Of a stretch of DNA of 64,000 bases, positions 47,193 to 59,012 are shown piece by piece. The stretch spans positions 7,254,001 to 7,318,000 of the forward strand of contig CP053157.1 in NCBI GenBank assembly GCA_014607495.2. Direction: 5' to 3'. A model generated the notes under the pieces. The model did not search any database. It saw only the letters and a program-made list of their open reading frames with translations, and was not told the DNA's origin. Within the stretch, counting starts at the first letter, position 1, and every line of letters starts with the position of its first letter. Source of the DNA: Carposina sasakii (Eukaryota; Arthropoda; Insecta; Lepidoptera; Carposinidae). The translations under genes and the position numbers were made by a program.

Positions 47193-48306
47193 TAATACCT
47201 ACCTACTAATACATAAGCATTTTCTAAATTAGTCATTTGCTTTTCATAAGAGACTAGGTTGGTATAAAGAAACAACTACAAAATCGGGAAAAAAAATCTT
47301 CTGTTCCATACAAACTTGAATACCTACTGCACTAAAATATATGATATAACCAAATTACTAATTTTGTGAACACCTTATATAAGCATGGCAAAATAAATCC
47401 GACTAACTTCAATATTAATGACAACTCATTATAAAACCTGCACACAAGTTACACAGAATCCCTAAACAGATTTGGCGTGTTACCTGTCAAAATCCCCGCA
47501 GACCAATAAAACCCGTCTGACCAGCGACATCACTGTACAGGGGGTGCATTAATAATTTAGCCAATCTGCCCCTGTTTGCATGTGGATTATCATTTTAAAC
47601 GAATATAAGGGCCAGTGACCGCGATGCTGGACCACAAATTACCGGCTATTATAATCTCCGGCGGAATAAATCAAGAGAAATTTTATTTCGTGTGAGCCTA
47701 TAGCATTTTAGATAGGTAAGTTTACTGGTCCGTCGGAAGCGAAAGCTTTGTACATAGACTAACTTACGTGTATGCTATGTTAGATGTCGAAGCGCCGCGC
47801 CATCCCGTCATTAAATAAATTAACTAATTACTCATTGACCCTTAGGTGCTTCCCACTAACCAAGTATTAGTATATTTATTAATTAAATCTGTGCTGCTAC
47901 ATGCTTATAATATACAGTTGTAACAACCAATAAATACCACACTAACACAGAAAAATACACAAATCTACTTTGATATCGAATCTGTATTTCAGCCCTTGCA
48001 ATGGTAAAAACTAGAACACATTTCAAATAAAGTCATACATAATAGCAGTGCTGAAACAAAGAGTTATTCCATTTATACTTGACAGAAATAAGCACTGCAC
48101 CAACTTTGCTGTTTGCCTCATTATAAAAAGCAAGTTTTGCATTCATGCACAAAGTTTCCTGTTCGTAAAACTGTATCAAGTTACTCGAGACTACATAATT
48201 TTATTCCCGACTATCAGGGACGTCTGACAAACTATAGATGGATGGAATAGTTGGATGTATTCCGGAACGAAACGAATAAAGAAAAGATAATTTTTTTAAA
48301 ACGAAA
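47193..48306. other. no gene recognised
   Basis: GC-richer, non-coding sequence at about 47480-47680 (CTGCCCCTGTTTGCATGTGG at 47567) stands out from AT-rich flanks and matches no repeat in the window. Confidence 0.4.
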
Positions 48307-49139
48307 AACCGACTTCCGCCCCTATGAGCCAAAACTCCAAGTAAAATTTTGCTAAAATATATGTTACATTATGCCATGTACGAAGTTTAGAAGGCATAGT
48401 ATTGTCAGATTTAGATGCCAGCAAATTATTAAATCGGCTACATGACGAAAGGGCACAGAGAGAAATGACTAGACTTCGAAATTTGACGTCTTACAATATA
48501 AGCAACATATAATTACACTCCTTCCTGCCCTGTTCCCAATTATTTTACCTCTTCCTCTTACCATCACCATCTTACTTCGAATACGGCTTAACGCAACATA
48601 TAATTACACGACTTAATTTATTATCTTATTATCTCCATCTTCATAAGCCTATTGCAATCCACTACTGAATGTAGGCCTAGGGCGATTTTGTTACTAAAAA
48701 GTTCCACTATCTGTTTTTCGGCGGCTCCATCATCAGACCCTCGTTTCCGTCATATTATGTGTAGCTGACGAAAATTCTCTACAAAAATCTAAAAACGGAC
48801 TACTCGTGCCTAATATATTTGAGGATATACCTAGATTCCTTAGAGATTCCATCATCAGATGTTATGTTTTACATGTAGGTGATCAAAACGCTCAGTGAAA
48901 GTATAAAAACAGACTACATGTGCCTACAATATTTGAGGATTGCCCTCGATTTCTCCAAGATCCCATATCATCCCATCAGATCCTGATGTGGTGAATATGG
49001 GACCAACTTGGAAGCATACCATGACCAACTGTAAAAAAAAATTAAATCGGTTCATAAATGACGGAGTTCTGAGGTAACACACATAAAAAATAAAAAAACA
49101 TACAGACGAATTGATAATCTCTCTTTTTTGAAGTCGGTT
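48307..49139 (-). mobile_element. AACCGACTTC element, complete antisense copy, 833 bp
   Basis: The two ends are AACCGACTTC (48307-48316) and GAAGTCGGTT (49130-49139), a perfect 10-base inverted repeat. The interior follows the 61401 copy in reverse, including an RTE-like CCTATTGCAATCCACTACTG (48650). The LINE insertion present in the 61401 copy is absent at GCTTATATTGTAAGACG. The inverted ends suggest a DNA transposon; the superfamily is not determined. Confidence 0.7.
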
Positions 49140-49194
49140 AATAATAAATAATGTTTGTAGGGATGTGCATGAAGTTAATACATAACAAATACGG

Positions 49195-49401
49195 CTCTAT
49201 GCCGTGGCTCCAGGTCAGCAAGATAATAAAGGAGATCTCACAGCCACGTTAAGCATAGCGGGGACAGATACTAATGATCAGTGACAAGTTTCTAGCTTAT
49301 CGCCTGAGAGGCCGGAGTTCCTTAGTCGACTCTTACGACGACATGCACTGACGGAGTTGCAGCTGGCTGATGTACTCTAGAGAAGCCACAAATCAGCAGA
49401 T
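49195..49401 (+). repeat. TAGCGGGG dispersed family, best copy
   Basis: In order: GTGGCTCCAGGTCAGC, AAGGAGATCTCACAGCCACG, TTAAGCATAGCGGGGACAGA, AATGATCAGTGACAAG, TTCTAGCTTATCGCCTGAGA, GTTCCTTAGTCGACTCTTAC, GATGTACTCTAGAGAAGCC and ACAAATCAGCAG. At least eight other pieces lie in this window. No terminal repeats or promoter are visible, so the class is unknown. Confidence 0.65.
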
Positions 49402-50193
49402 GAATTAAATACTCCGTCCTTTAATTCGTGATTTACATAAAGATATGAATATATACACCTTATGTACATTCAGCCATATCACCAACTAATGTACTTATGT
49501 CACCTTAATGCAATGTATTCAAGACAAACCAAATCACAAGCAACTGGTAGTTTTTCAAAAGCTGTAAACGAATCCGTCATTTTTGACTTAGGCGCAACCT
49601 TTAATAATACAGATACGCCATGTCTCCTCAGATCATACAAAATGATGTAATAATATTCGCGAAATAATTTCTCGGAGCTCGGTAACTTTGCTAACTACGC
49701 AGACTGGAAATCGCAAACCTGGGACGTCCCATCTAGGAACGTCCTTACAGTGAGCTCAGAATATAAGTACCTGCAAATAGGTAGGAGGTACAAAAGGCAC
49801 ACTGCAATACATAGGGCCTCTCCTATTGATTACTTAATAGGATGCTTCCTTTGAGACTAGGTAGCTCTATTTTACGTAGTATTTTTTACTCCGAATATTA
49901 CTATTCAAATTCGTCGTTAAAATATTTCTTACTCTAATTTATATCTCGTGACTTGCCTATTCTCGTGTTAAAAGAAAATAAAAAATTATATGAAAGCATC
50001 TCAAGCAGGGTCCGCTATGAGTGGGTGATTTTGACCTAAGATCGTAGAAAACTTATTCACATTTTTACCATCGGTATAGCAACCTGTGACCCGGCCGCTG
50101 AACGTTTTATATTAGGCCATTTTTTTCTCCCTTATGTAAAACAACAATGTACTTGGTAAAGACCTTTCAAGAAAAGTAAAGCTTTATGGACGA
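49402..50193. other. no gene recognised
   Basis: A 62-codon frame at 49462-49650 (ending SVIFDLGATFNNTDTPCLL plus nine residues) reads somewhat like protein but has no splice or family support. Confidence 0.4.
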
Positions 50194-50330
50194 CTAGCTG
50201 TTGCCAGCGACTTCTTCCGTGTAGACTATAAAATATAGCCTATGTCCTTCTCCGCACTCCCAACTATAAGATTGCTTGAGTAAATAAAGCGTTAAATGGC
50301 AACAAGCAAACTTTCGCATTAATAATAATA
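50194..50330 (-). mobile_element. short Helitron, antisense
   Basis: The minus-strand 3' end GAAGAAGTCGCTGGCAACAG then CTAG (50194-50197) matches the 17617-17807 type. The 5' side (AATGCGAAAGTTTGC) is decayed. Confidence 0.55.
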
Positions 50331-50524
50331 CTAGTGGACGCTCGCGACTTAGTCCGCGTAGACTACAGAAAAAACAAAATGTCGAAATTATCCGGAATAA
50401 AAATATTTTCCTGGGATAAAAAGTAGCCTATGTGTTAATCCAGGGTGTCAGCTATCCCCATACCAAATTTTTTTTAAATCGCCATCCATACTTATAAACT
50501 TTCGCGTTTATAATATTAGTAGGA
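50331..50524 (-). mobile_element. non-autonomous Helitron, antisense, 194 bp
   Basis: CTAG at 50331-50334 with GTGGACGCTCGCGACTTAGT inside, and a 5' end that reads TCCTACTAATATTATAAACG on the minus strand. It sits directly against 50194-50330. Confidence 0.65.
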
Positions 50525-51339
50525 CTAGGTACTTGGGATTTACTATGATTACTACTAAAGGGACAAACACAATAGACAGGGAGATATTATAATGCTTTAA
50601 CGTTGCCGGTGTGCAAATTAGTGTAGAGTATTCTCGCGGGGCGCAGTCGCTCCTGTAAGCTTTATGTAAACATCTTGTTTACAACTGGGAGTCACGATTG
50701 GATTTGAATCTCTCCTTTTGGAGAAGTCAAATAACAAATAAGACAGTCGAAAAGTTTAGTCATTACGCATTCTCTGTTATTGCAAATATTAAATTGAATA
50801 TGAATTTCTGTTTGAGCTTTAATTTATGTCAAACGCCGCCTATGTTTCGAAACTGTAGTTTGAAACTTCATTTATTCGTGAAAGTTATTCAATCTTCATT
50901 TTTCTTTACTCTTATTTTAGCAGTATCCTACTTTGAAATACCATAAAGTCCCATGTGCTCAGGTAATCGCCTTGTAGCTAACTAAGTTAAATGCGTTTCT
51001 CATAACTTCATAAGTTAAGAATTACAACTCAGTATTCACATACATGCCCACAACCACTGTCCACAACACTCAAAGTATAACTCAATATACCATTATTACT
51101 ATTACAAACCACACTTTAATCTTTTATCCAAAATGTTTACGAGAACCCAGGTGTACCTAATTAGTACGTACAAAAGCATATTTACGAGTACATACAAAAA
51201 TGTGTTGCACTAGATACTTATACCAATAGAAAGCTCGCAAAAGTAAGTACTAAATGTCAGAGGTAACATACCTTTTATTCTATGCGCTTGTAATGTTTTT
51301 CAACAAAAATGCTTGTTATCCTAGTCCACATAAATTGGA
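50525..51339. other. no gene recognised
   Basis: An 82-codon frame at 50698-50946 is AT-rich and featureless. Confidence 0.4.
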
Positions 51340-51461
51340 ATGAAAGAGGCTGCCCCAGTGCGCTTGGACGGCTTAACAGTCCTCTTTGAGATCGGCAAGA
51401 TGGCCTCTCGAATGGCTCTGCCGATTCTTATCTCTTTGTGTGGGAATTTTGAAGTTAATAG
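51340..51461 (+). CDS. candidate first coding exon, unidentified
   Basis: An ATG with an in-frame TAA nine bases upstream opens 40 codons plus two bases, ending at a textbook donor AATAG/GTAAGT. The peptide starts MKEAAPVRLDGLTVLFEIGK and continues into a hydrophobic run (MALPILISLC), which could be a signal or membrane segment. The block is GC-richer than its flanks. Reading through the donor meets TAA immediately. No partner exon was identified. Confidence 0.25.
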
Positions 51462-51787
51462 GTAAGTATTTTAATCGTGCATTTTAGAGAAAAATCTTTA
51501 AAGAATACGTAGATACAAAGACATTCCGTTAAAGCTACGTATGAACCTAAGAAGATATTTTTTATGCTATGCTTGGCACACAGTTTTTTTTTATTTACTA
51601 TAATCTAAAAAAATTGGGATAGATTTTGTTAATACGTACTGTTATTCATTTTATTTTGCTCTACAACAGCTATACAATATAAGCTCTATACAACATGAGT
51701 AGTAAGAACAAGAACATGAAATATTGCCGTGGGAAAACCTTTAGGCGTTTACTGCAAATCACCTTTCAAAGAACTTACAGGGGCAGT
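51462..51787. other. no gene recognised
   Basis: AT-rich sequence after the candidate donor; intron if that exon is real. Confidence 0.4.
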
Positions 51788-52047
51788 TAACCGCGTGCTG
51801 CCGGCAGAGTAGAATTCGTATCACCCCATGTCTGCCCGTGGGTATCGTACGAGGCGATTAAGGGTTTCCGGGAGGTGGGCAGCAGCGCCTACCGTGTTGA
51901 CAACATAGTCCGAAATACAAACTGCGGTCACCAACCCGCCTGCCCAGGGTGGTGACTATGGGCAAATACCCCCCATGGCAGTCTTGTGGCGTGCCCTGAG
52001 GGAGGTCTACGTCCAGCAGTGGACTGCAATAGGCTGATGATGATGAT
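51788..52047 (+). mobile_element. RTE-tailed retroposon, second copy
   Basis: Same body as 27454-27740, ending GGTCTACGTCCAGCAGTGGA then CTGCAATAGGCTGATGATGA. Here the tail has only about three GAT units, against a run of about eleven in the other copy. Confidence 0.7.
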
Positions 52048-52614
52048 TCTTCTACCACCATTTATTTATTAATCGAATCATATAAATACAATAAAGTGAT
52101 TCTCTCTTGAGAAATATCTCATATTAATACCAATTTGCACTTTAGTAATTAGATTGCAATCAAACTTTAAATGAGATGTAGATATACAGTTTAGATGTAG
52201 GTAGGTACGTAGGTACCTGGCAAGTCTCCCGTGAAACGATTCACCAGCCAATCAGGACTTAGAGAGGAGCCCGATGAACCTCAATAGCTCCAGAGTAGTC
52301 TACCTTACGACATAGTTAGTCAACTATGACCTAATATACTATGACAGTTTTGATTGACGTACTATGCGTTAGTTGGGAAGTTGACCCACTTTATGGTATT
52401 TGCACTGTGCTAATAATAAAGTTTATAGCGATTCGGAATTAGTTTGCTGTTCGTTCCTAACCTATGCTGTCTGTGGACGTTAAATACTAACTCATATTTA
52501 TGCATCTTCTATAGTAGGTAGTTTCTATTCTACATAGGTACCAGATAAAATTTAACTACTTACTTCGTATAAAAAATTAAACTTTCTTCCTCTGCGTGTA
52601 AATATATATAGGTA
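52048..52614. other. no gene recognised
   Basis: Unassigned; GTAGGTAGGTACGTAGGTACC at 52197-52217 is a short GTAG-rich run. Confidence 0.45.
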
Positions 52615-52735
52615 CATACATACATCAGACTATTTCCGGACCTCCCTTAGAACACGTCACTAGGCTCGTTTCCCCGTTTTCGCCATTCAGTTACTACCAG
52701 CCGCCCTCTTCAAGTCATAGGTCCATACAATTTAC
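52615..52735 (-). mobile_element. decayed antisense RTE-type tail
   Basis: CAGACTATTTCCGGACCTCC, AGAACACGTCACTAGGCTCG and a diverged CCGCCCTCTTCAAGTCATAG follow the antisense order of RTE C-terminal sequence. Confidence 0.4.
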
Positions 52736-54202
52736 TTAAGGTATATGTATATAAGAAGGCAATTAGACTTAAAAAATGATAATTAGTTTGCCTTTACATA
52801 ACAAGAGTAGGTAGATAACTAATTAGCTGTTTCTATAAATTGCATAATAGAATCAACAACTTTTCCATATATAGGTATGCTCTCCATTTGCACTGCAGGA
52901 ATTATGAGCCTACTTGCCAAATTGTACAATTTTCTCGAGCCTCTACAGCACAGGTACACATAGGTAACCTGATTTAAGGCTCCTTGAGTGAGACTTGGCT
53001 CGGTATTCGATACATTTGCAGGCAGGTCAGGCGCTAACTCCCCGGGGTCTCAACTGCAGTAAACGGGGATAAATTCAATCTTTAGTTTTCTCTACACTAC
53101 GGAACTCTGGCCACAATTTGGTTAGAGCTTTTAATTGTCGTTGGATCCTTTTGTATTACATTTCAAATGAATTCAAATGGAAAGCACTATTCTTTCAATT
53201 ATTTTATGATTTATTCTTTGCAAATACTTATATGCAAATATTTTGTACAATCGTCGTCTAGTCGTAGTCGACGATTTATAAGTAGTACTATCTCACCTTA
53301 CTTTCTTCATTATTCATTTATCACGTACTTAGAGTTGTTATGAAAATGGCTGATTGTACGCCACTATCGGTAATAGAGAAGGTATAAACATCTTGAGCAA
53401 TTTGATTTGAAATGGAGTATCTAAAGAATAGCGTGAGTTTGTAAGAAAGGTTTTACAAGAAGGAGGAGAAGGAAAATATCTTATAACTTAAACATTAGAT
53501 AAACTTTAGAGAAACTAATGAATTAAGTTTAAGAGATAAGATAAATTTTGTGGTTAGTATATTAGAAAGTTTAGTGTTCCTAATATTAAACCACATAAAC
53601 ATAAAGTATCAATAAAGTTAATAGTACTAATACCCAACAGAATTCCTTATGGAAATATCGTCTCAGATCATTGAAAATTCTGCAAATCGTAGATAGAACT
53701 GGGTTAGTCTACTAACGGAGAGCCTTCTAAAGCTCCCTAGAGTACATTCCAGTGTACTTCACGTCTAGGTTCCAGCGCGCCCTGGTAACTGACCTAGTCA
53801 TCTTTTCATTGTTAAGAGCGCAGACGTGTCTGCAAACACGATAGTTTATCAATAGGTAAAATATAAGGAAAGTATACAGGGTTTAAGAAAAGGGGTATGT
53901 TAAGTGTAATGCTATAAAAAGAACTTACTATAAAGAACCTAAATACAAGAAACTCAAGATCAGTCGACAGTGAAAAGTCAAAAACGCAAAAGTGCCCTAT
54001 ATTTGAAAATTTGTTACCTATATCGATCAGGCGACTCAGACAAAAATAATTTTTTCCATTTCTTTATTAATAATTTTATAATATATAATATCTTAACTAA
54101 GATAAATTTATAAAAACACTTCTCCATTAATATAATCTGTTAGGATATGGTTGATCGTTTCATCTTTAAACATTGTGCTGAGGGATTCAGCTTTGTTTGC
54201 CG
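52736..54202. other. no gene recognised; SINE tail piece
   Basis: Includes CTTTATTAATAATTTTATAA near 54062, another tail of the second SINE type, and TATACAGGG near 53874, which resembles a mariner-type end without a visible partner. Confidence 0.4.
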
Positions 54203-54231
54203 AGATTTGGCTAGTGTATAGCTATCGGGAT

Positions 54232-54445
54232 GAAAAATAACGTTGCCAATATGTAATTTAGAAAAGAGATGGTAAATTCGTCATCCGAGTAATTGACCCG
54301 GTGGCTCAGTGGTGACAGCGCTGGCACGCGGAATGCAGAGGTCGTGGGTTCGATTCCCACCCGGATGAGGAATTTTTTCCATTTCTTTATTAATAATTTT
54401 ATAAAAAGATATTTATTTTTCATTATTTATCTGGAAAAATAACGT
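54232..54445 (+). mobile_element. tRNA-derived SINE, second type, copy 2
   Basis: CGTTGCCAATATGTAATTTA, then GACCCGGTGGCTCAGTGGTG and GTGGGTTCGATTCCCAC, then the CCATTTCTTTATTAATAATT tail. GAAAAATAACGT occurs at both edges (54232-54243, 54434-54445). It may be a target duplication, although ATAACGT is also present at the head of copy 1, so the exact boundary is ambiguous. Confidence 0.7.
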
Positions 54446-54964
54446 GGTTTGAGAGTCTTTGCAAATAGATTGTATTTAATAATCTATTATCTTAGCTGTA
54501 GTTATACCTTGTATAGCTTTTAGAATGACACAATCGACTTTATAGTCGATAGTGACAAAATTAACATAAAAGTAAAACCTACATAAAAGTAAAAGTATAT
54601 TCCCACTGGTTTCTGTAAGCCGTCTCACACCCGCTTGTACCGTACCAATTAGTTGCAGGGACAATGGGAAACGCTTTTCAATAGTAACTTTACCAAACTG
54701 GACGTAATTGGCATACCTATTCCTGGCACGTATTTCCAACTGGCAGGTTGTTTACAGACGTAACTACTCAAAACTTTGAACAGATGACAGCATATTTAAC
54801 TAGACTGCGTTTTAACAAATAGTTCACTTGCGATGGCGCTAGTTGATTTGTGTATAACTACATTATCTATGTATCTGCATTGAAAAAATGTTAGTTCTGT
54901 TGGAATGAAAACAATTTCCGAGTAAAACAAGATTTAGGGTTGCCCTATATATACCCGTACCCTA
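54446..54964. other. no gene recognised
   Basis: An antisense 87-codon frame (54476-54739) is unassigned. Confidence 0.45.
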
Positions 54965-55163
54965 TCTTATATACATATAATAAAATTGTAACGGATCAAT
55001 GTTTGTGCAGGCTAATCTCAGAAACGGCTGGATAGATTTCGATGCAGTTTTCAGGAATATATTGTGACAGGTCCACTTTTTATCCCGGGAAAATGTTTTT
55101 ATCCCGGATAATTTCGTCATTTTTTCTGCAGTCCACGCGGACGGACTTGCGGGCGTCCACTAG
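54965..55163 (+). mobile_element. non-autonomous Helitron, 199 bp
   Basis: TCTTATATACATATAATAAA after A to GCGGGCGTCCACTAG before T; an internally shortened version of 4183-4508. Confidence 0.7.
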
Positions 55164-55694
55164 TCTTGAATATATGGGTTTAGTAAATTAGTTTGTTGTT
55201 AAGCCTACCTACCTATTTTAGGAGAAACCACCACTGACTGACATAATATAGTACATACACAACGCCGTAACCACTGTAAAAATAACGGGAATTCTGAACA
55301 TTACGCGTATGAAGTCATGCACGACCGCTAGTATTACTATATACTTAATTGTAACATAATATACTTCATGAGCACATCAAATTTATAATAAAAATGTTTT
55401 AACAAAAATCCTTTTAATTTGCGTCCAATAAAACGTTTTAAAAGCTTAAAGCTCGAAGACTCTTGGGCGTCCCAAACATTACTTGAGCAAACAACTGGCC
55501 AGTCTTCGTGTTCGGGCATTAATCAGCCCTTCGACTCAATCAGCACAATCTGTTTACACCTCCACGGGAGCTACGGGTGTCTATAAGGACGTGATTGACA
55601 TATTAATTATTTTATTTATCAAGGGAATAGTTTTACAGTAATTTTTAATTACTTACAATGGTTGGATTAATTAAAAGGCCAGAAATTAAGAACA
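55164..55694. other. no gene recognised
   Basis: A 60-codon antisense frame (55337-55519) is without recognisable features. Confidence 0.45.
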
Positions 55695-55850
55695 CGCGGC
55701 TGTGTTGCAAGATGGCAAAGGAGATCCAACAGCCCGCTTAGCATAGCGGGGTCAGATAATAAAAACTGTGACAAGTTGCTAGCGCATAGTCTGAGAGAAT
55801 GCCCCTAAATTCCTTAGTCGTCTCTTAGGACCTACACAAGTTCTATGAAA
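55695..55850 (+). repeat. TAGCGGGG dispersed family copy
   Basis: GGCAAAGGAGATCCAACAGC, GCTTAGCATAGCGGGGTCAG, GTGACAAGTTGCTAGC and TTCCTTAGTCGTCTCTTAGG follow the 49195 copy. Confidence 0.65.
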
Positions 55851-55999
55851 TTAATACATACATAAAAATTACATTTACCAATTTTATTTTGTTACCTTGC
55901 CCACTATTGTCCATTTTCCTAAACAAAATTTAAAAGCTTTACCTTCTACGAAATTATAAAGGTACTTGTTTCCATGAATTTTGACGTCAAGTATCTCTA

Positions 56000-56244
56000 T
56001 CCCAACTAATATTATAAATGCGAAAGTAACTCTGTCTGTCTGTCTGTCTGTCTGTTACGCTTTCCCGCTTAAACCTCGCAACCGATTTTGATGAAATTTG
56101 GTACAGACAATCTTTAGACCCTGAGACAGAACATAGACTACTTTTTATTTCGAAAAAATATCATATAAATATTTTAATCGGGTTTATATCAACATTTTGT
56201 TTTTTTTTGCAGTCCACGCGGACGGAGTCGCGGGCGTCCACTAG
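56000..56244 (+). mobile_element. non-autonomous Helitron, 245 bp
   Basis: TCCCAACTAATATTATAAAT after A, a CTGT run, AACCGATTTTGATGAAATTT, and the 3' end GACGGAGTCGCGGGCGTCCA then CTAG before T. Confidence 0.75.
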
Positions 56245-56940
56245 TTTAAAATAAAATACAATATTCGAACTAAGACCTTTTTTTACAGACTTGCCAAATA
56301 CTATAATTCGCCATTTTAATTGGATATAAGAGTTAATTGCCGTAAAAAGTAGATAAGCGAATCGAAGTGAAGGGCGAAGTCGGAAGCTCTGAGTAATTTG
56401 CAGATACTAATCTGCAGATAGGAGCTCGTGATTTAAAGCACTTGTCGCTGAAAGTTTTTGTGCCCGACTGTACGTACTGGCATAAATTAACCTTTACTTA
56501 CATGGACTTGATGAAATCTGTATTCTGATTACTATTGAGCAGTGTATTCTTTTTTACTAATATTATAAATGTGAAAGTCTGTGAGGATGGATGTATGTGT
56601 GTGTAGGTTTGTATGTTTGTTACTCTTTGACGTAAAACTTATGATCGGATTATAATTAATCTTGCCAGGTATATACAGGCTGCTTATGCATCCTTATAAT
56701 AATATAATACGTCGAATAATAATACATCGGTTACATAGGCTCTAACTAAAGTATAGTTTTTCAGGAGCATTTACGCTAGATGTAACTCTATGCTACTTAT
56801 AGTGACACTGGCTTCCACATTAGTACTGCTTCAAAAGTTCATTGTTAATAAATAAGACACCTTTAACAGCGATAAAACGTCGGTTCTACGTCGATTTTTC
56901 GCATTAGTGCGTACGGCAGGTCCTACCTTTAACAGACAAA
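56245..56940. other. no gene recognised; Helitron 5' remnant
   Basis: TACTAATATTATAAATGTGA at 56557 is a Helitron-type 5' end with no 3' end nearby. Confidence 0.45.
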
Positions 56941-56948
56941 ATACAAAC

Positions 56949-57506
56949 TAGAGGTGTAAAAGTAACGAATAAAAGCGTACTCGTATGTATTCGTTACTTT
57001 GACCATGAGTACTCGTTACTATCGTATCGTTACCGAACTCGTTACTTCTGATACCGCATATAGGTATAGTATGTAGTATGGTAACGAGTCGAATCGACGT
57101 AAACTGTCGACGTAATATACCAAATTTGCAATGGATTTACTATTTAGAAAATTTTAACCACAAACTGAAATTATATTACAAAGAATAGTAAAAAAACCTG
57201 GACGATTTAAAAAAAAATTTACTAATATAAAAATAACTAAAGTACTTTAAACAAACCTAATCACCGTTCTTTAAAATAAGCGATTTAAATTAACCGCATC
57301 ACGCGCATTGGTAGAACTACGATAAAAAAACAAACGTATCAATACACCACATGCGATCCGAAAAAGTGTACAAGTATTATACGAAAAATACCCATGATAC
57401 GAAACATGCGAGTAACGAGACGAATTCCTGGGTAACGTTCGTTACTCGGTACTTGATGTAGTACCCGTTACTCAGTAACGAATACTTACGGTTTGTTACA
57501 GCTTTA
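56949..57506. mobile_element. non-autonomous hAT element, 558 bp
   Basis: Identical 8-base ATACAAAC repeats flank it (56941-56948, 57507-57514). Ends TAGAGGTGTAA and TTACAGCTTTA are 9/11 inverted repeats. Subterminal DNA on both sides is packed with CGTTACT or its inverse AGTAACG, probably transposase-binding repeats (inference). No transposase frame is present. Confidence 0.75.
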
Positions 57507-57514
57507 ATACAAAC

Positions 57515-58304
57515 ACACAAGACGTAGGTTATTTCGGAATTTGCGGAAACCATATTTCTTGATAAAAAAAAGTATAAGCTTTGTTGTATAGCATCATGGT
57601 ACTGAATAAAAAATGTGATTTTGTATACATACTGTAGCTTCACATATTTTTTATGATTTTCACTTACTAAGCAAAACGAAATTAATAGTAACAATTGAAT
57701 ATATGCAGGGTGCTATGTTGAGGTAAGGTACTCGTATATAGCTCTATTGTGAACATATTCGCAAAATTTTAGACTCTAAATCACATGTTTATTTTTCAAT
57801 ATTATAGGTTCAAGGATAGGTTTCAAGGTTTATTATTCTCAATACTATCTGGAAAATTAAGATTGATTATGTGATTCAAGTATAAAATTTTGTAGATAGA
57901 TTCTCTATAAAGTATATTGTTATGTTATCGTACATCTTGTACATTTTAACAGTATTTCAGTACTTACGTAAGTTACCTTTGATATAAAAGCTTTCCAAAA
58001 GATAATCGCTCACACAATATACTAATCTACTTGCACATTAGACTTAATTACCCTGAAACGAAGATTCCTTAATTTATATTCGCAGATAGCCTAACCTACC
58101 CGTGATTCATTGCTAGTCACGAAAAGAGTTTTTGCGCTCGACTTTACTGGAATAAATTAACCGACACTGTCCCGAATTTATGTAGCTGATGTTGTTTACG
58201 TTTATGGGTTGAATAAAGTCTAACGTTTGCGCTGAAACCTGGCTAAAACTGACTAGACTTAATGGTTGATAAGCTGACGCCCGTGACTTCCTTCGTGACC
58301 TCTA
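57515..58304. other. no gene recognised
   Basis: The antisense 105-codon frame at 57377-57694 straddles the hAT end and is probably chance. GCCCGTGACTTCCTTCGTGA near 58280 resembles an antisense Helitron 3' end. Confidence 0.4.
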
Positions 58305-58510
58305 TCCCAACTAATATTGTAAATGTGAAAGTAAGTTTGTTGTCTCTTAGCTAAAATGGGTATCTATTTTGTTTTCATCTAAGACTAAACCAATCTTCTT
58401 GAAATTTACATACATACAGGCAGGAGTATAAAAAAGGAAATAGACTACATTATGTAATATAATGTGAGCTACTCTATATTTTTAACCCGTTATAGGAAAA
58501 ATTATATCAT
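58305..58510 (+). mobile_element. Helitron 5' part
   Basis: TCCCAACTAATATTGTAAAT after A, then CTAAACCAATCTTCTTGAAA and ATAGACTACATTATG; the 3' CTAG end was not found. Confidence 0.5.
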
Positions 58511-58840
58511 GTAAAAGTTCGGTACAAATTCGTTGTTCCCGGTTAAATTAAGAAAACTTTAATATTGTCCGCGTCTAAACCGAATAAATAAAAAAACCTA
58601 ATAAAAAACTCCCATTGCACCGTTCCAATGGGGACCCGAAGTAATGGAAACCTCTCGCTTTTCATGATAATTCCACGACGGTTTTTTTTTCAACTCTTTA
58701 ATATCATGCAAAATGAAAGAGCTCAGAATCGCCGACCACGACAAGTAAGGGCATTGTTGGTAACATGGAGGAAACGTAAAGAGGAGCTGATATTAGCAAA
58801 ATAGCTGTATTAGTGATCGCAGTCGTACTTATGGGTACAG
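58511..58840. other. no gene recognised
   Basis: Unassigned stretch with a T run at 58682-58690. Confidence 0.4.
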
Positions 58841-59009
58841 TGCGTTTCACCAAATATTTACTTTGAACAGTAGGTGGAGTCAGTTTCATATAATTGCTCT
58901 TATGCCTGATTTCAGAACAAATTTTTTGTATGCAGTAAATTAACACAAAAAATGTAACCATACACATAGTAACTCGCGCCATCACACAGAGGAATTATTT
59001 AGTGAAACG
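58841..59009 (+). repeat. inverted-ended repeat, partner of 13587-13745
   Basis: TGCGTTTCACCAAATATTTA at the left and AATTATTTAGTGAAACGA at the right are inverted ends. The middle shares TTATGCCTGATTTCAGAAC and CATACACATAGTAACTCGCG with the 13.6-kb copy. Likely a MITE; ACAG precedes and follows the ends but the target duplication is uncertain. Confidence 0.55.
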
Positions 59010-59012
59010 AAC

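Noticed and set aside
54297..54368. Possible functional tRNA gene
   Set aside because: The T-arm is perfect but the acceptor stem does not close, and the flanks are shared with another copy at 44.4 kb, so it is a SINE.
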